DNA from: CAMYLR01 sp039590215
Lineage (GTDB): Bacteria; Gemmatimonadota; Gemmatimonadetes; JACCXV01; JAHWKZ01
Length of the DNA: 58,165 nucleotides
NCBI GenBank assembly: GCA_039590215.1
Contig: JBDHFX010000001.1
Coordinates: 1 to 58,165 of the forward strand
Direction of reading: 5' to 3'
The notes under the pieces are model-generated. The model was given only the letters and a program-made list of their open reading frames with translations. It did no database searches and was not told where the DNA came from. This document shows, piece by piece, positions 50,686-58,165 of the stretch. Positions within the stretch are counted from its first letter, which is position 1, and each line of letters starts with the position of its first letter. The position numbers were made by a program, and so were the translations under genes.

Positions 50686-52719
50686 CTACCGAGCGCTCGC
50701 GCGCGACGCTAACGCGATCGCCCAATCGGCGAGCAGCAGAATAGCAGCCACAATGAGCGGCCACGAAGTAGCTCCCAGTCGAGCTGTGCGCGTGGCGTCA
50801 ATCACGTGCTCCAAGTCCCGGTCGGTTCTCGACAGCTCCGGCAGGGAATCCTCCGTCAACATCGCTCCGCCGCTGGCTCGAGCGGCCGCCGCCAAGCTCG
50901 CAGTGTCGGCCGCCGTCCACGCCAGGTCTGGAACCCACGGGTCGACGACGAACGGCTCGTTGACCCGCCACCCGTCAGCGGCCTCGACCACGAGCCGATA
51001 GGTCCCGGGTTCAAACGGTCCGACGGCAATCTCCCGCGATGCGGGTTCGGTGGCCAATACGCCGCTAGCGACGGGCGACGGCGTTTCGGATCCGGTTTCG
51101 GTCGCGGGCTCGACCCGCCACCTGACCTCGCCCACCACATCGGCCGCCAACCGCGCTACGAGGCGTTCACCAATCGCCAACTGCGATCCAACCGGCATCC
51201 GCAAACCCAACCGTCGCATCGGTGTCGCCGCTGCCAACCACCGGCCCAACGTTTGAGTCCATTGTGTCCAGAACTCGGCGCCACGCTCGTCGCTTGATCC
51301 ACCCGTGGTCAGCGACCAACGGTAGTACCCGACCCCCAACAGCACCGCCAACCGGGTCGTACCACGCTCCAGCACCCACCCGATCGGTCGCCCGGCGAGC
51401 TCGAGGAGCACGGTCGCGCCGGCAGGCGGCTCGGGCGGACGCGCGGCTAGCGACTCGAGGCGTGGCCATGCCGGGCTGCCGTCGGGTCCGCTGGCAGCCA
51501 ACGCGCCGTGGGCAGTGAGCCACCCTGCGCCGTCGGCAGTCAGCTCGGGCACGCCGTCCGTCCTGGCATTCGCCGGTACGACGACGTCGGCGCCGGCCAA
51601 CCTGCCTCCATGCTCACCCGGTGCCCACAAGAGACCCCGGCCGCCGGCAGTGGCGAAACGATCGACCCAACGCTGACCGGCGGAGCCAAGCGCCGCTGGA
51701 TCCCCGAGCAGATACGCCACCCCGTATCGCGCGATCGACAACGACGACCAACCGATTCCGTCTGCGCCATCGTCAACGCGATACAGGCTTCCACGCTGGT
51801 CGACCCAGAATACGTCCGCGCCATCGGAGTGGATGTCGCGAACCGCGCGCGCAAACGGTGCCAGATCCCAACCCGACGCGAGACCCACCACGAGCGCACG
51901 ATCCGAGCTATCGGTCGATCTCCACAGGGCCGCTCGTTGATCGTTCTCAGATACCGGATCTTGCGGCACCGACACAGCCGCCTCGACGCGAGCAACCCCA
52001 GGGGATCGAGCCGGCAACGGAACGCGGGAGATGAACCGCTCGCCGGCGTCGAGCGGTGGCACGGCGCGCCGTCCAACCGGTTGATCGTCGACTGTGACCT
52101 CGAGCGTGCCTTGGACGTCGATCGCTCGCCCACCGACCGCGGCCACCTCAGCCAGTGCTATCGCGTCACCATCGCGATCCGTCTCGACGCGCAGCGTCAC
52201 CAACGCAACGTCGGGGATTGCCACCGGCTGCGGCGACCAACCGTAAACGGGCACGACCGTCGGTTCGGCCGATCGACCTCTCGCCGCGCGACCGTCCGAC
52301 AGCACGATGATCGCATCGGGCAACTCGCTCGCCGCGACTTCGATCGCCGCGCCGACGTCAGTCGTCGACCCGCCAAATGAATCGACGCTCACGTCCCAAT
52401 CGGTCGTCCAGCTCTCGAAGCGAGATCCTGTGAGCCACTCGCGTGCCGCGTCAGCGCGGCGCACGCCATCCGTCCCGGCGACGTCCATGCTGCGTGATCG
52501 ATCGACCAGTACGGTGAGCGTCCCCCGAGCGGCATCCCCCGCCCGTTGACATCCGACATCGAGCAAGGTCAGCAGCAGTAACGCGGCGGCCGTCAACTTC
52601 AATAGCCCCCGCACCACACCGCTGCGACCGGGCGGAGACAACACCAGCCAAGCCACTAAAGCGATCGCGCCCACCGCCAGCGCCAACACCGGCGACGGGC
52701 TCCAGCTCAATCCGCTCAC
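50686..52719 (-). CDS. Membrane protein with von Willebrand factor A-like domain
   Basis: The product is 677 residues from a GTG at 52719 in a GTGA overlap with the NUDIX stop. Two helices at the N-terminus (LALAVGAIALVAWLVLS, LLKLTAAALLLLTLLDVG) and one at the C-terminus (PLIVAAILLLADWAIALA) flank a large extracytoplasmic part. It starts with LTVLVDRSRSMDVAG, a VWA MIDAS motif DxSxS, and later DAIIVLSDGRAA. Related Bacteroidetes/Gemmatimonadetes proteins also end in a membrane helix. Function is unknown. Confidence 0.7.
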   Translation of the reverse strand: MSGLSWSPSPVLALAVGAIALVAWLVLSPPGRSGVVRGLLKLTAAALLLLTLLDVGCQRAGDAARGTLTVLVDRSRSMDVAGTDGVRRADAAREWLTGSRFESWTTDWDVSVDSFGGSTTDVGAAIEVAASELPDAIIVLSDGRAARGRSAEPTVVPVYGWSPQPVAIPDVALVTLRVETDRDGDAIALAEVAAVGGRAIDVQGTLEVTVDDQPVGRRAVPPLDAGERFISRVPLPARSPGVARVEAAVSVPQDPVSENDQRAALWRSTDSSDRALVVGLASGWDLAPFARAVRDIHSDGADVFWVDQRGSLYRVDDGADGIGWSSLSIARYGVAYLLGDPAALGSAGQRWVDRFATAGGRGLLWAPGEHGGRLAGADVVVPANARTDGVPELTADGAGWLTAHGALAASGPDGSPAWPRLESLAARPPEPPAGATVLLELAGRPIGWVLERGTTRLAVLLGVGYYRWSLTTGGSSDERGAEFWTQWTQTLGRWLAAATPMRRLGLRMPVGSQLAIGERLVARLAADVVGEVRWRVEPATETGSETPSPVASGVLATEPASREIAVGPFEPGTYRLVVEAADGWRVNEPFVVDPWVPDLAWTAADTASLAAAARASGGAMLTEDSLPELSRTDRDLEHVIDATRTARLGATSWPLIVAAILLLADWAIALASRASAR

Positions 52720-53174
52720 GTCGATTCGACGCCTAAGTAGGCAGCGGGGATCTCCCAATCCCCCCAATGGGCGCGCAGGTGGCGGGCCAGCAGCGTCGGT
52801 CTAAACGGCGCCTCCACGAACGCCTCGCGATCAAGCCAAGCCACGTCGACCAACGTTGCAGAGCCCATGGCCTCAGGATCGACACCGAGTCGAGGACGAC
52901 CACTGAACTCCGTTACCGCAAACGTGCAGTCCACGACGTGCCGATCAGCAGAACGAAACTCGCTGAGCGTCCACAAATGTCCGTCCTCTATGGCGAGTCC
53001 AGTTTCTTCGTCGAACTCCCGAACCAGCGCATCCCACATCGACTCGTCCAACTCCAGATGGCCACCTGGCAGCACCCAGTATTCAGCGTCCTGCTTCCGA
53101 TGCAGCGCACACAACAGCGCGTGCTCCCAGAAGCATGCACCCTGGACTCGCACCTCGATCGTCGGGCGGGTCAT
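52716..53174 (-). CDS. NUDIX hydrolase
   Basis: The ATG at 53174 gives 152 residues. The NUDIX box GGHLELDESMWDALVREFDEETGL matches Gx5Ex7REUxEExGU, split here as GGHLELDE and REFDEETGL. The protein hydrolyses a nucleoside diphosphate linked to another group; the substrate is unknown. It lies one base after the rex stop, so it may share rex regulation by NADH. Confidence 0.88.
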   Translation of the reverse strand: MTRPTIEVRVQGACFWEHALLCALHRKQDAEYWVLPGGHLELDESMWDALVREFDEETGLAIEDGHLWTLSEFRSADRHVVDCTFAVTEFSGRPRLGVDPEAMGSATLVDVAWLDREAFVEAPFRPTLLARHLRAHWGDWEIPAAYLGVEST

Positions 53175-53175
53175 G

Positions 53176-53811
53176 CTAAGCCCCGTTCTCGTGCGTGAGT
53201 GCAAAGGCGAGGCTCTCGAGCTCGATTTCCAGATTGACGTTGCGTAACGTGACCCCGGGTGGAACCCGGAGTCGAGTCGGGGCAAAGTTCAGGATCGCCT
53301 CCACCCCGGCAGCGATCAAGCGATCAGCGACTGGCTGCGCGCTGACTACCGGCGTGACGATGATCCCCATCTCGATTCGAGCCTCACGGATCACGCGATC
53401 TATTGATTCGATGTCTTCGACAACCAGCCGGCCCCAGCGTTGGCCGATCTTGTCGGGGTCGTTGTCAAACACAGTGACAACATCGAAACCCTGCCCCCGA
53501 AATCCATCATAGAAAAACAGTGCGGCACCTAGCTTGCCAGCACCAACCAGGCCCACGCGCCAGCGCCGGCCGAGCCCGAGGATCTCCGTCACTCGTTCAC
53601 GAAGCTCGGAAACGGGGTATCCGAGGCCACGCTTGCCGAACGATCCGAAATGGGAGAGGTCCTTTCGAACCTGCGCTGGGGTCATGCCTCCGAACTCGGC
53701 TAGATCCCCGCTCGAAACGGTCGTCTTCCCGGCGAGTTCAAACGCGTCCAGAACGCGCAGGTAGAGGCTCAATCGGCGAACAGCAGACTCAGAGATCTTG
53801 GCGGAGCGCAT
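53176..53811 (-). CDS. rex: Redox-sensing transcriptional repressor Rex
   Basis: The product is 211 residues from the ATG at 53811 (a TTG at 53820 is also in frame). A winged-helix domain (RLSLYLRVLDAFELAG, GMTPAQVRKDLSHFGSFGKRG) is followed by a Rossmann domain with VGLVGAGKLGAAL and VVTVFDNDPDKIGQ, the NAD(H)-binding core. Rex senses the NADH/NAD+ ratio: NADH releases it from DNA. A perfect Rex-type site lies right upstream. NUDIX and VWA genes follow in the same operon. Confidence 0.95.
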   Translation of the reverse strand: MRSAKISESAVRRLSLYLRVLDAFELAGKTTVSSGDLAEFGGMTPAQVRKDLSHFGSFGKRGLGYPVSELRERVTEILGLGRRWRVGLVGAGKLGAALFFYDGFRGQGFDVVTVFDNDPDKIGQRWGRLVVEDIESIDRVIREARIEMGIIVTPVVSAQPVADRLIAAGVEAILNFAPTRLRVPPGVTLRNVNLEIELESLAFALTHENGA

Positions 53812-53838
53812 GGTGGGCAACAGCTGCAGGGGATTCGT

Positions 53839-53856
53839 TTGTGATTGATTTCACAA
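53839..53856. promoter_or_regulatory. Rex operator
   Basis: TTGTGA-TTGATT-TCACAA is a perfect inverted repeat with six-base spacer, matching the Rex consensus TTGTGAA-N4-TTCACAA in both half sites. It lies between rex (minus) and the MFS gene (plus). For rex it falls just after the predicted transcription start, so bound Rex would block its own promoter. For the MFS gene it overlaps a possible -35. Confidence 0.85.
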
Positions 53857-53864
53857 GCAAAACC

Positions 53865-53894
53865 AGTATACGAGCCGTCGCCAGAGCCGGTCAA
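53865..53894 (-). promoter_or_regulatory. Promoter of rex
   Basis: On the minus strand, TTGACC (53894-53889) and TATACT (53870-53865) are 18 bases apart, close to TTGACA/TATAAT. Transcription would start near 53858, next to the Rex operator. The same -10 region is nearly palindromic, and a weaker TTGATT (53845-53850) with TATACG (53867-53872), 16 bases apart, could fire the other way. Confidence 0.6.
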
Positions 53895-53934
53895 GCGGCT
53901 TATCGTTCGGCTGGCCTCGAATCGGGAGCTCCGC

Positions 53935-55302
53935 GTGCCGTCAGCCGAAAAGAGCATCAACCGCTTGCTGGACAGATTCGGCCTCGACCGGCCGGAACTC
54001 AGGGCGTGGGCCTTCTACGATTGGGCCAACTCGGCGTTTTTTCTCACCGTCGTGGCGACCGTCTTCCCGATCTTCTTTCTCGACGTGGCGGCCGACGGGC
54101 TGCCACGTGCGGTCGGTGCGGAGCGGTATTCGTGGGCCACCTCCTTGGCATTGCTGGTTATCGCGCTGGCGGCCCCGGTCCTCGGTGCCATGGCCGACTA
54201 CGGCGGCTTCAAGAAGCGCTTCCTGGGCTCCTTCTTGGCCCTCGGCGCGACCGCCACCGCATGCATGTTCTTCATCCACCAGGGTCAATGGTTGTTCGCG
54301 GTGGTGCTGTTTGGGCTGGCGAACATCGGGGTCCAGGGCAGCGTCGTGTTCTACGACTCTCTGCTTCCGCACGTGGCACGGCAGGACGAAATCGATCGCG
54401 TGTCGGCAGCCGGGTTCGCGCTCGGTTACTTGGGCAGCTCGATGCTGCTCGCGCTGCAGTTGGTGTGGATCCTCAAACCAGCCTGGGTCGGGCTACCGAC
54501 AGGCGCCGGGATAACGCCAGATCAAGCATCGCTCCCAGCGCGGTTGGCGTTCGTCTCGGTGGCGGTGTGGTGGATCGGATTCGCGATCCCGCTCTTTCGG
54601 CGCGTGAGCGAGCCGGTGCCGCAGCTCGAGCCAGATGAACAGCCGGGTCAGAATCCGCTCGCGGTCGCGATTCAACGGCTGCGAGAAACATTTCACGAGC
54701 TTCGCACCTATCGCCACGCGTTCTTGATGCTGGTCGCATTCTTGGTCTACAACGACGGTATCGGGACGATCGTCCGGATGGCCACGTTGTTTGGTGCGGA
54801 GATCGGGATCGGCCGGGGCGTGTTAATTGGCGCCATTCTTCTGGTTCAAGTGATCGGGGTCCCGTTTGCATTGCTGTTCGGCCAGTTGGCCGGACGGATC
54901 GGGCCCAAGCGCGCAATCCTAATCGGTTTGACGATCTACGTTGGGGTCGCGTCGTACGCGTACTTTATCGACTCGGCGATCGAGTTCTTCGGCCTCGCGA
55001 TCTTTGTCGGGATGGTGCAGGGCGGGTGCCAGGCGTTAAGCCGGTCGCTGTTCGCGAGCATGATACCGCGTCACAAGTCGTCCGAGTTTTTCGGCTTCTA
55101 TGGCGTTCTGGAGAAGTTCGCGGGCGTGCTCGGGCCAGCGATCTTCGCCATGACGATCCGGCTAACGGGATCCAGCCGGCACGCCATCCTGTCGGTGATC
55201 GTCTTCTTCGTCGTCGGGGCGCTGCTGCTCAGCCGGGTCAACGTCGAGGCTGGGCGGGCCGCCGCGCGACGCGCTGATGAGGGTCGGCCGGCCGCACCCT
55301 GA
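53935..55302 (+). CDS. MFS transporter, UMF1/Atg22-like
   Basis: The product is 455 residues from a GTG at 53935, supported by GGGAG six bases upstream; a further upstream frame has no homology. It begins PELRAWAFYDWANSAFFLTV, the signature of UMF1 (Atg22-like) permeases, and has about 12 hydrophobic segments, with MADYGGFKKRF and MIPRHKSSEFFGFYGV as conserved loops. These carriers are thought to export amino acids or other small molecules. It is divergent from rex and may be Rex-controlled. Confidence 0.85.
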   Translation: MPSAEKSINRLLDRFGLDRPELRAWAFYDWANSAFFLTVVATVFPIFFLDVAADGLPRAVGAERYSWATSLALLVIALAAPVLGAMADYGGFKKRFLGSFLALGATATACMFFIHQGQWLFAVVLFGLANIGVQGSVVFYDSLLPHVARQDEIDRVSAAGFALGYLGSSMLLALQLVWILKPAWVGLPTGAGITPDQASLPARLAFVSVAVWWIGFAIPLFRRVSEPVPQLEPDEQPGQNPLAVAIQRLRETFHELRTYRHAFLMLVAFLVYNDGIGTIVRMATLFGAEIGIGRGVLIGAILLVQVIGVPFALLFGQLAGRIGPKRAILIGLTIYVGVASYAYFIDSAIEFFGLAIFVGMVQGGCQALSRSLFASMIPRHKSSEFFGFYGVLEKFAGVLGPAIFAMTIRLTGSSRHAILSVIVFFVVGALLLSRVNVEAGRAAARRADEGRPAAP

Positions 55303-55604
55303 AAGAGTTTTCCACAGCTATCCACAAGCCCCCCACGGCTTGATCCCGATCGGTGATCCCACCGCGGGCCATGGTGGCTCGAGTCAGGGAGCGTACTCGC
55401 CAAAATACCCTCACCATTCCTCGTGTCGCGTAGAGTATCAGACTCCACCGTAACGACTTGCGCTCCGCGACCTAGAGCCGGTCCTCAAGAGAGCGAGGCT
55501 ATCCCGATGAAGGCCAACCCCCTCTGCTGTACGCAGGCACGCCGCCAAGCGAACGCTCGACACCCCCACGATGTGGAAAACAGCGTTCGCGATCGAACAG
55601 CGAT
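55303..55604. other. 302-bp intergenic spacer with three DnaA-box-like 9-mers
   Basis: The spacer separates two convergent genes. TTTTCCACA (55308-55316) and CTATCCACA (55318-55326) on the plus strand and TTTTCCACA on the minus strand (55572-55580) each differ from the DnaA box TTATCCACA by one base. No AT-rich unwinding region or dnaA/dnaN gene is nearby. A weak hairpin CAAGCC/GGCTTG at 55325-55342 has no T-run. I see no RNA gene. Confidence 0.4.
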
Positions 55605-56429
55605 TCAGGCAGGCGCCTGACCGTCGATCTTGGCTAGCGATCGCTCAAGCGCCAGCCATTCCTCCATATCGAGGGTCTCGGGCCGACGACTCAGATCGAT
55701 GGTGGTCGCGTCGGCCACAGCGGCCACCTCGTCTGCCGTGAGCTTCCACGGCGATCCCGTTCGCAGGCTCTTCTGAAGCTGCTTGCGGCGTCGCGTAAAC
55801 AACCCCCGAACGAGCGAGCGAACCCTTCGGAGACCGGCCGAGTCGAGTCCCCAACGGCCATGCGGGGTCAGCCGGATGACGGTCGATTGAACGCTGGGCG
55901 CGGGCCGGAACGCACCCGCGCGCACGTGAAACAGCGCCTCGGCGTCAGCCACCAACTTGACGCCGACCGTCAGCGCGCCGTTCTGCTTCGAGCCTGGCTC
56001 CGCGACCAAACGCTCAGCGACCTCCCGCTGGACCATCAACACCAACTCTGCGATCGCCGCACTCGGTACTTGGTCGAGCAGGTGAAAGATGATCGGTGAC
56101 GTGATCGCGTAGGGGAGGTTGCCAGCTACGTACCAGCTACCGCTGGCGGCCGGACCGAGCCGATACTCGAGGATATCTGCCGAAACGATCTGCAACCGGC
56201 TCTCGCCGGCCCACCGGGAGCCGAGTTCAGCTGCCAAGGCCTGATCGATCTCGACAGCGGTCACGTGCCAACCGCTCGCCAACAGGTGCTCGGTCAGCGC
56301 ACCCTCGCCGGGACCGACCTCGAGCACGTCAGCGTCGGCCGGGGCACGAAGTGAGGCCGCTATCCGTGCAGCCGTCTTGCGGTCATGGAGAAAGTGCTGG
56401 GAGAGGCGCGGCCGGCCGCGCCGTTTCAC
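55605..56429 (-). CDS. ksgA: 16S rRNA dimethyladenosine transferase
   Basis: The 274-residue SAM-dependent methyltransferase has RPRLSQHFLHDRKTA, VLEVGPGEGALTEHLL, the SAM-site VTAVEIDQALA and the catalytic NLPYAITSPII. KsgA (RsmA) methylates two adenines near the 3' end of 16S rRNA during 30S maturation. The start is a GTG in a GTGA overlap with the STAS gene, linking it to that gene and to the aminotransferase. Confidence 0.96.
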   Translation of the reverse strand: MKRRGRPRLSQHFLHDRKTAARIAASLRAPADADVLEVGPGEGALTEHLLASGWHVTAVEIDQALAAELGSRWAGESRLQIVSADILEYRLGPAASGSWYVAGNLPYAITSPIIFHLLDQVPSAAIAELVLMVQREVAERLVAEPGSKQNGALTVGVKLVADAEALFHVRAGAFRPAPSVQSTVIRLTPHGRWGLDSAGLRRVRSLVRGLFTRRRKQLQKSLRTGSPWKLTADEVAAVADATTIDLSRRPETLDMEEWLALERSLAKIDGQAPA

Positions 56430-56797
56430 CGCGACAGCCGAGTCGCCGCGGCGACCGTATCAGCGAAGCGGAAATGCCGATCGATGTGCAACTCTTTGAT
56501 CAGATCAGAAAAGCGCTTCGGAAAAGCAACGATCGTTAGCCCGCCACCGACGGCGAGGCAGCGCTCGTTCATCCGGTAGAGCAGTGCCAACCCGGGCGTG
56601 TCGATGTGGACGACGCGATTGAAATCGAGCACGATGTTTGGGTCTTGACCCGGCGCTTTCAACGTCTGTTCGATCACCTGGCGCAGGCGCGGGACGGTCG
56701 TTGCGACCAAGTCGCCGGTAACCTCGACCACCGTCGGCCCCCCGTCGGGGGATGGCGTGACCTCGATCTCGAGGGGTGCCTCGATCGGATCGGTCAT
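56426..56797 (-). CDS. STAS-domain protein (anti-anti-sigma factor-like)
   Basis: The 123-residue protein has a complete STAS fold: VVEVTGDLVATTVPRLRQV, NIVLDFNRVVHIDTPGLALL and GGGLTIVAFPKRFSDLI. In SpoIIAA-type anti-anti-sigma factors the loop reads DSSG with a phosphorylated Ser; here it is DTPG, so the usual switch residue is Pro. It may work without phosphorylation or through the Thr. Coupled to ksgA and the aminotransferase by NTGA overlaps. Confidence 0.82.
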   Translation of the reverse strand: MTDPIEAPLEIEVTPSPDGGPTVVEVTGDLVATTVPRLRQVIEQTLKAPGQDPNIVLDFNRVVHIDTPGLALLYRMNERCLAVGGGLTIVAFPKRFSDLIKELHIDRHFRFADTVAAATRLSR

Positions 56798-57987
56798 CCG
56801 AGCCCCAGACGCACGGAAGCGTCCGCGAGCCGTTCGAGCGCTTCGGTTAGCGCTTGTTCGGTGGCAGCAAACGACAACCGGATGAACCGGTCGGCGCCAA
56901 AAGCCTCGCCCGGCACTAGCGCCAGTCGCTCGTTATCGAGCAGGTCCATGCACAAAGCAGTCGACTTGGCGCCTAGCGAGTCACACCAAGGACCGGCGTC
57001 GATCCACAGATAGAACGCCCCATCCGGTGGATACGGGGTTAGCCCCGGGATCGCGGCTACCCCTTTGAGCAAGAGATCTCGTCTCCGATCGAAGGCCGAC
57101 ACCATCTCCTCGATCGCGCGCCGTCGCAGTTCACGCTCATTCAGGGCGGCCAACGCCGCATACTGACACGGTAACGCGGTATTGGTGTTGACGTGGCCCT
57201 GCAGACGCGTCATCGCAGCGATGACTTCGCGCGGCCCCACGGCGTATCCGACCCGCCATCCGGTCATGGCGAACGCTTTTGAAAACCCGTTGATGAGGAT
57301 GATCCGCTCGTAATCGCGCGCTCGCGCCGCGACCGACGCGTGGTCGGTATTGTAAACGATCGCTTGGTAGATCTCGTCGGAGATGATCCACGCCTTGTGC
57401 TCCGCAGCAATCGCGACAATTCGATCGAGCTCGGCCCCGCTCAACACCGCACCCGATGGGTTGCTGGGCGAGTTCAACACCAGCCCCCGGGCGCCGGACC
57501 GGAGCAGCGCCGCCACCCCATCGGGATTGGGTTTGAAGCCATCTGCGGCTGTGGTCTCGAGAATCACCGGCACGGCTCGCGCCAAGCGAGCGATGGGAGG
57601 GTAGGAGACCCAATACGGAGCCGGAATGACGATCCGGTTGCCCGGGCCGAACAGAGTGAAGATCGCGTTGAACAACGCCTGTTTGGCGCCCACGCTGACC
57701 AACACTTGGTCGGGCGTGTAGGCGCCGCCACACTCTTCGCCGAGGTATGCAGCCACCGCTGCTCGCAGCGGTGCCAGCCCGGCCGCCGGCGGGTAGTGAG
57801 TCTGACCGGCGCGAATCGCCTCGATCCCGGCCTCGGCGATGAACCCTGGAGTTGCGAAATCCGGCTCCCCGGCGGACAAGGAGATCACCGGCACGTCCGC
57901 CGCCTTGAGCTCGGCGGCACGGCGCGTCATGCCCAGCGTCGCTGACTCTTCCACGCCACCGAGGTTGGCGTAAACATGAACGCTCAC
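56794..57987 (-). CDS. aspC: Class I/II pyridoxal-phosphate aminotransferase (aspartate aminotransferase-like)
   Basis: The 397-residue protein has SLSAGEPDFATPG, HYPPAAGLAPLR, LNSPSNPSGAVLS and the PLP lysine in GFSKAFAMTGWRVGY. This is subgroup I-gamma, which includes aspartate and aromatic aminotransferases. The substrate is probably aspartate/2-oxoglutarate. The start is GTG at 57987, two bases after the coaD stop; the ATG codon of STAS overlaps its stop. Confidence 0.88.
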   Translation of the reverse strand: MSVHVYANLGGVEESATLGMTRRAAELKAADVPVISLSAGEPDFATPGFIAEAGIEAIRAGQTHYPPAAGLAPLRAAVAAYLGEECGGAYTPDQVLVSVGAKQALFNAIFTLFGPGNRIVIPAPYWVSYPPIARLARAVPVILETTAADGFKPNPDGVAALLRSGARGLVLNSPSNPSGAVLSGAELDRIVAIAAEHKAWIISDEIYQAIVYNTDHASVAARARDYERIILINGFSKAFAMTGWRVGYAVGPREVIAAMTRLQGHVNTNTALPCQYAALAALNERELRRRAIEEMVSAFDRRRDLLLKGVAAIPGLTPYPPDGAFYLWIDAGPWCDSLGAKSTALCMDLLDNERLALVPGEAFGADRFIRLSFAATEQALTEALERLADASVRLGLG

Positions 57988-57989
57988 AG

Positions 57990-58165
57990 CTAGTTTTCGC
58001 CGCCGAACTTGGCGACCAGGTTTTTGGCCACCGGAGGCGCAACGAAAGCCGCGACATCACCACCAAGCCGGGCTACCTCACGGACCAGACTAGAGCTCAG
58101 GAAAGAATGCGTGGCATCGGGAGCCATGAACAGGATCTCGATCTCGGGTGCCAGATGTTTGTTCA
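57990..58165 (-). CDS. coaD: Phosphopantetheine adenylyltransferase, C-terminal fragment cut by window edge
   Basis: The last 57 residues read NKHLAPEIEILFMAPDATHS, then FLSSSLVREVARLGGDVAAF and end in KFGGEN. This is the C-terminal third of CoaD, including the SSSLVRE segment that binds the nucleotide, so the enzyme makes dephospho-CoA from 4'-phosphopantetheine and ATP. The N-terminal part is outside the window. Just upstream of the aminotransferase. Confidence 0.9.
   Translation of the reverse strand, partial: NKHLAPEIEILFMAPDATHSFLSSSLVREVARLGGDVAAFVAPPVAKNLVAKFGGEN

Noticed and set aside
55303..55604. Replication origin
   Set aside because: There is no AT-rich segment, no dnaA, dnaN, rpmH or gidA nearby, and the boxes are imperfect. 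Kept only as a box cluster.
1..58165. CRISPR arrays, prophage or insertion sequences
   Set aside because: I saw no regularly spaced repeats, no transposase and no phage structural gene; XerD is the housekeeping type.

Overview
The window is about 58 kb of dense, high-GC bacterial chromosome. Nearly every base is coding and I see no phage, insertion sequence, plasmid or CRISPR. The cell has a Gram-negative envelope: a CMP-KDO synthetase for LPS, two outer-membrane beta-barrel proteins ending in F, several lipoproteins, MurJ and Ddl. It also carries the HpnCDE squalene genes of hopanoid makers, queuosine genes (queE, queG), selA for selenocysteine, and a Rex redox repressor. This mix, with many Ig-like lipoproteins and a TPR-bearing TonB receptor, suggests Gemmatimonadota or a neighbouring phylum. 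That assignment is inference from gene content only.

Layout. Positions 1-10127 (minus) form one long run of information-processing and envelope genes: small ORF, murJ, voltage-gated K+ channel, uvrC, queG, MBL hydrolase, xerD, outer-membrane barrel, kdsB, pyrG (cut by the edge). Positions 10277-18818 (plus) start with a good sigma-54 promoter and then carry a TonB-dependent receptor, a seven-helix histidine kinase, an NtrC-type sigma-54 activator and hpnC-hpnD-hpnE. Positions 18828-21999 hold an ACT-domain protein, a possible 22-residue membrane peptide, lemA-htpX, a WYL-domain protein and a cold-shock gene with promoter, inverted repeat and terminator. Positions 22001-26508 (minus) carry a patatin-like lipase, queE, and LuxE/LuxC-type fatty-acid reductase genes without luciferase. 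Positions 26550-39666 carry an exported methyltransferase-like lipoprotein, a lysozyme-like protein, nfo, two ABC permeases without an ATPase, a cyclase-ATPase-TPR regulator, an MBL protein, kbl-tdh and trxB. A tRNA-Gln(CUG) and two related Ig-like lipoproteins follow. Positions 40712-53811 (minus) contain ddl, an inositol-phosphatase family gene, a broken proS joined to a truncated PQQ-type dehydrogenase, selA, an Ig-like lipoprotein, valS, a VWA membrane protein, a NUDIX hydrolase and rex. The right end holds a Rex operator and promoter, an MFS transporter, a 302-bp spacer with DnaA-box-like sites, ksgA, a STAS protein, an aminotransferase and the end of coaD.

The most notable points are: (1) proS has lost about 14 codons and its frame in class II motif 2, and its start is fused in frame to a dehydrogenase lacking its C-terminus, so this is either a double lesion in an essential gene or an assembly error; (2) a patatin-LuxE-LuxC set could make fatty aldehydes with no luciferase; (3) a sigma-54 promoter sits before a TonB receptor that is followed by its own two-component system and then squalene synthesis; (4) the rex promoter and operator are arranged for textbook autorepression. 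Genes are packed so tightly that eleven neighbouring pairs share an NTGA stop/start overlap.
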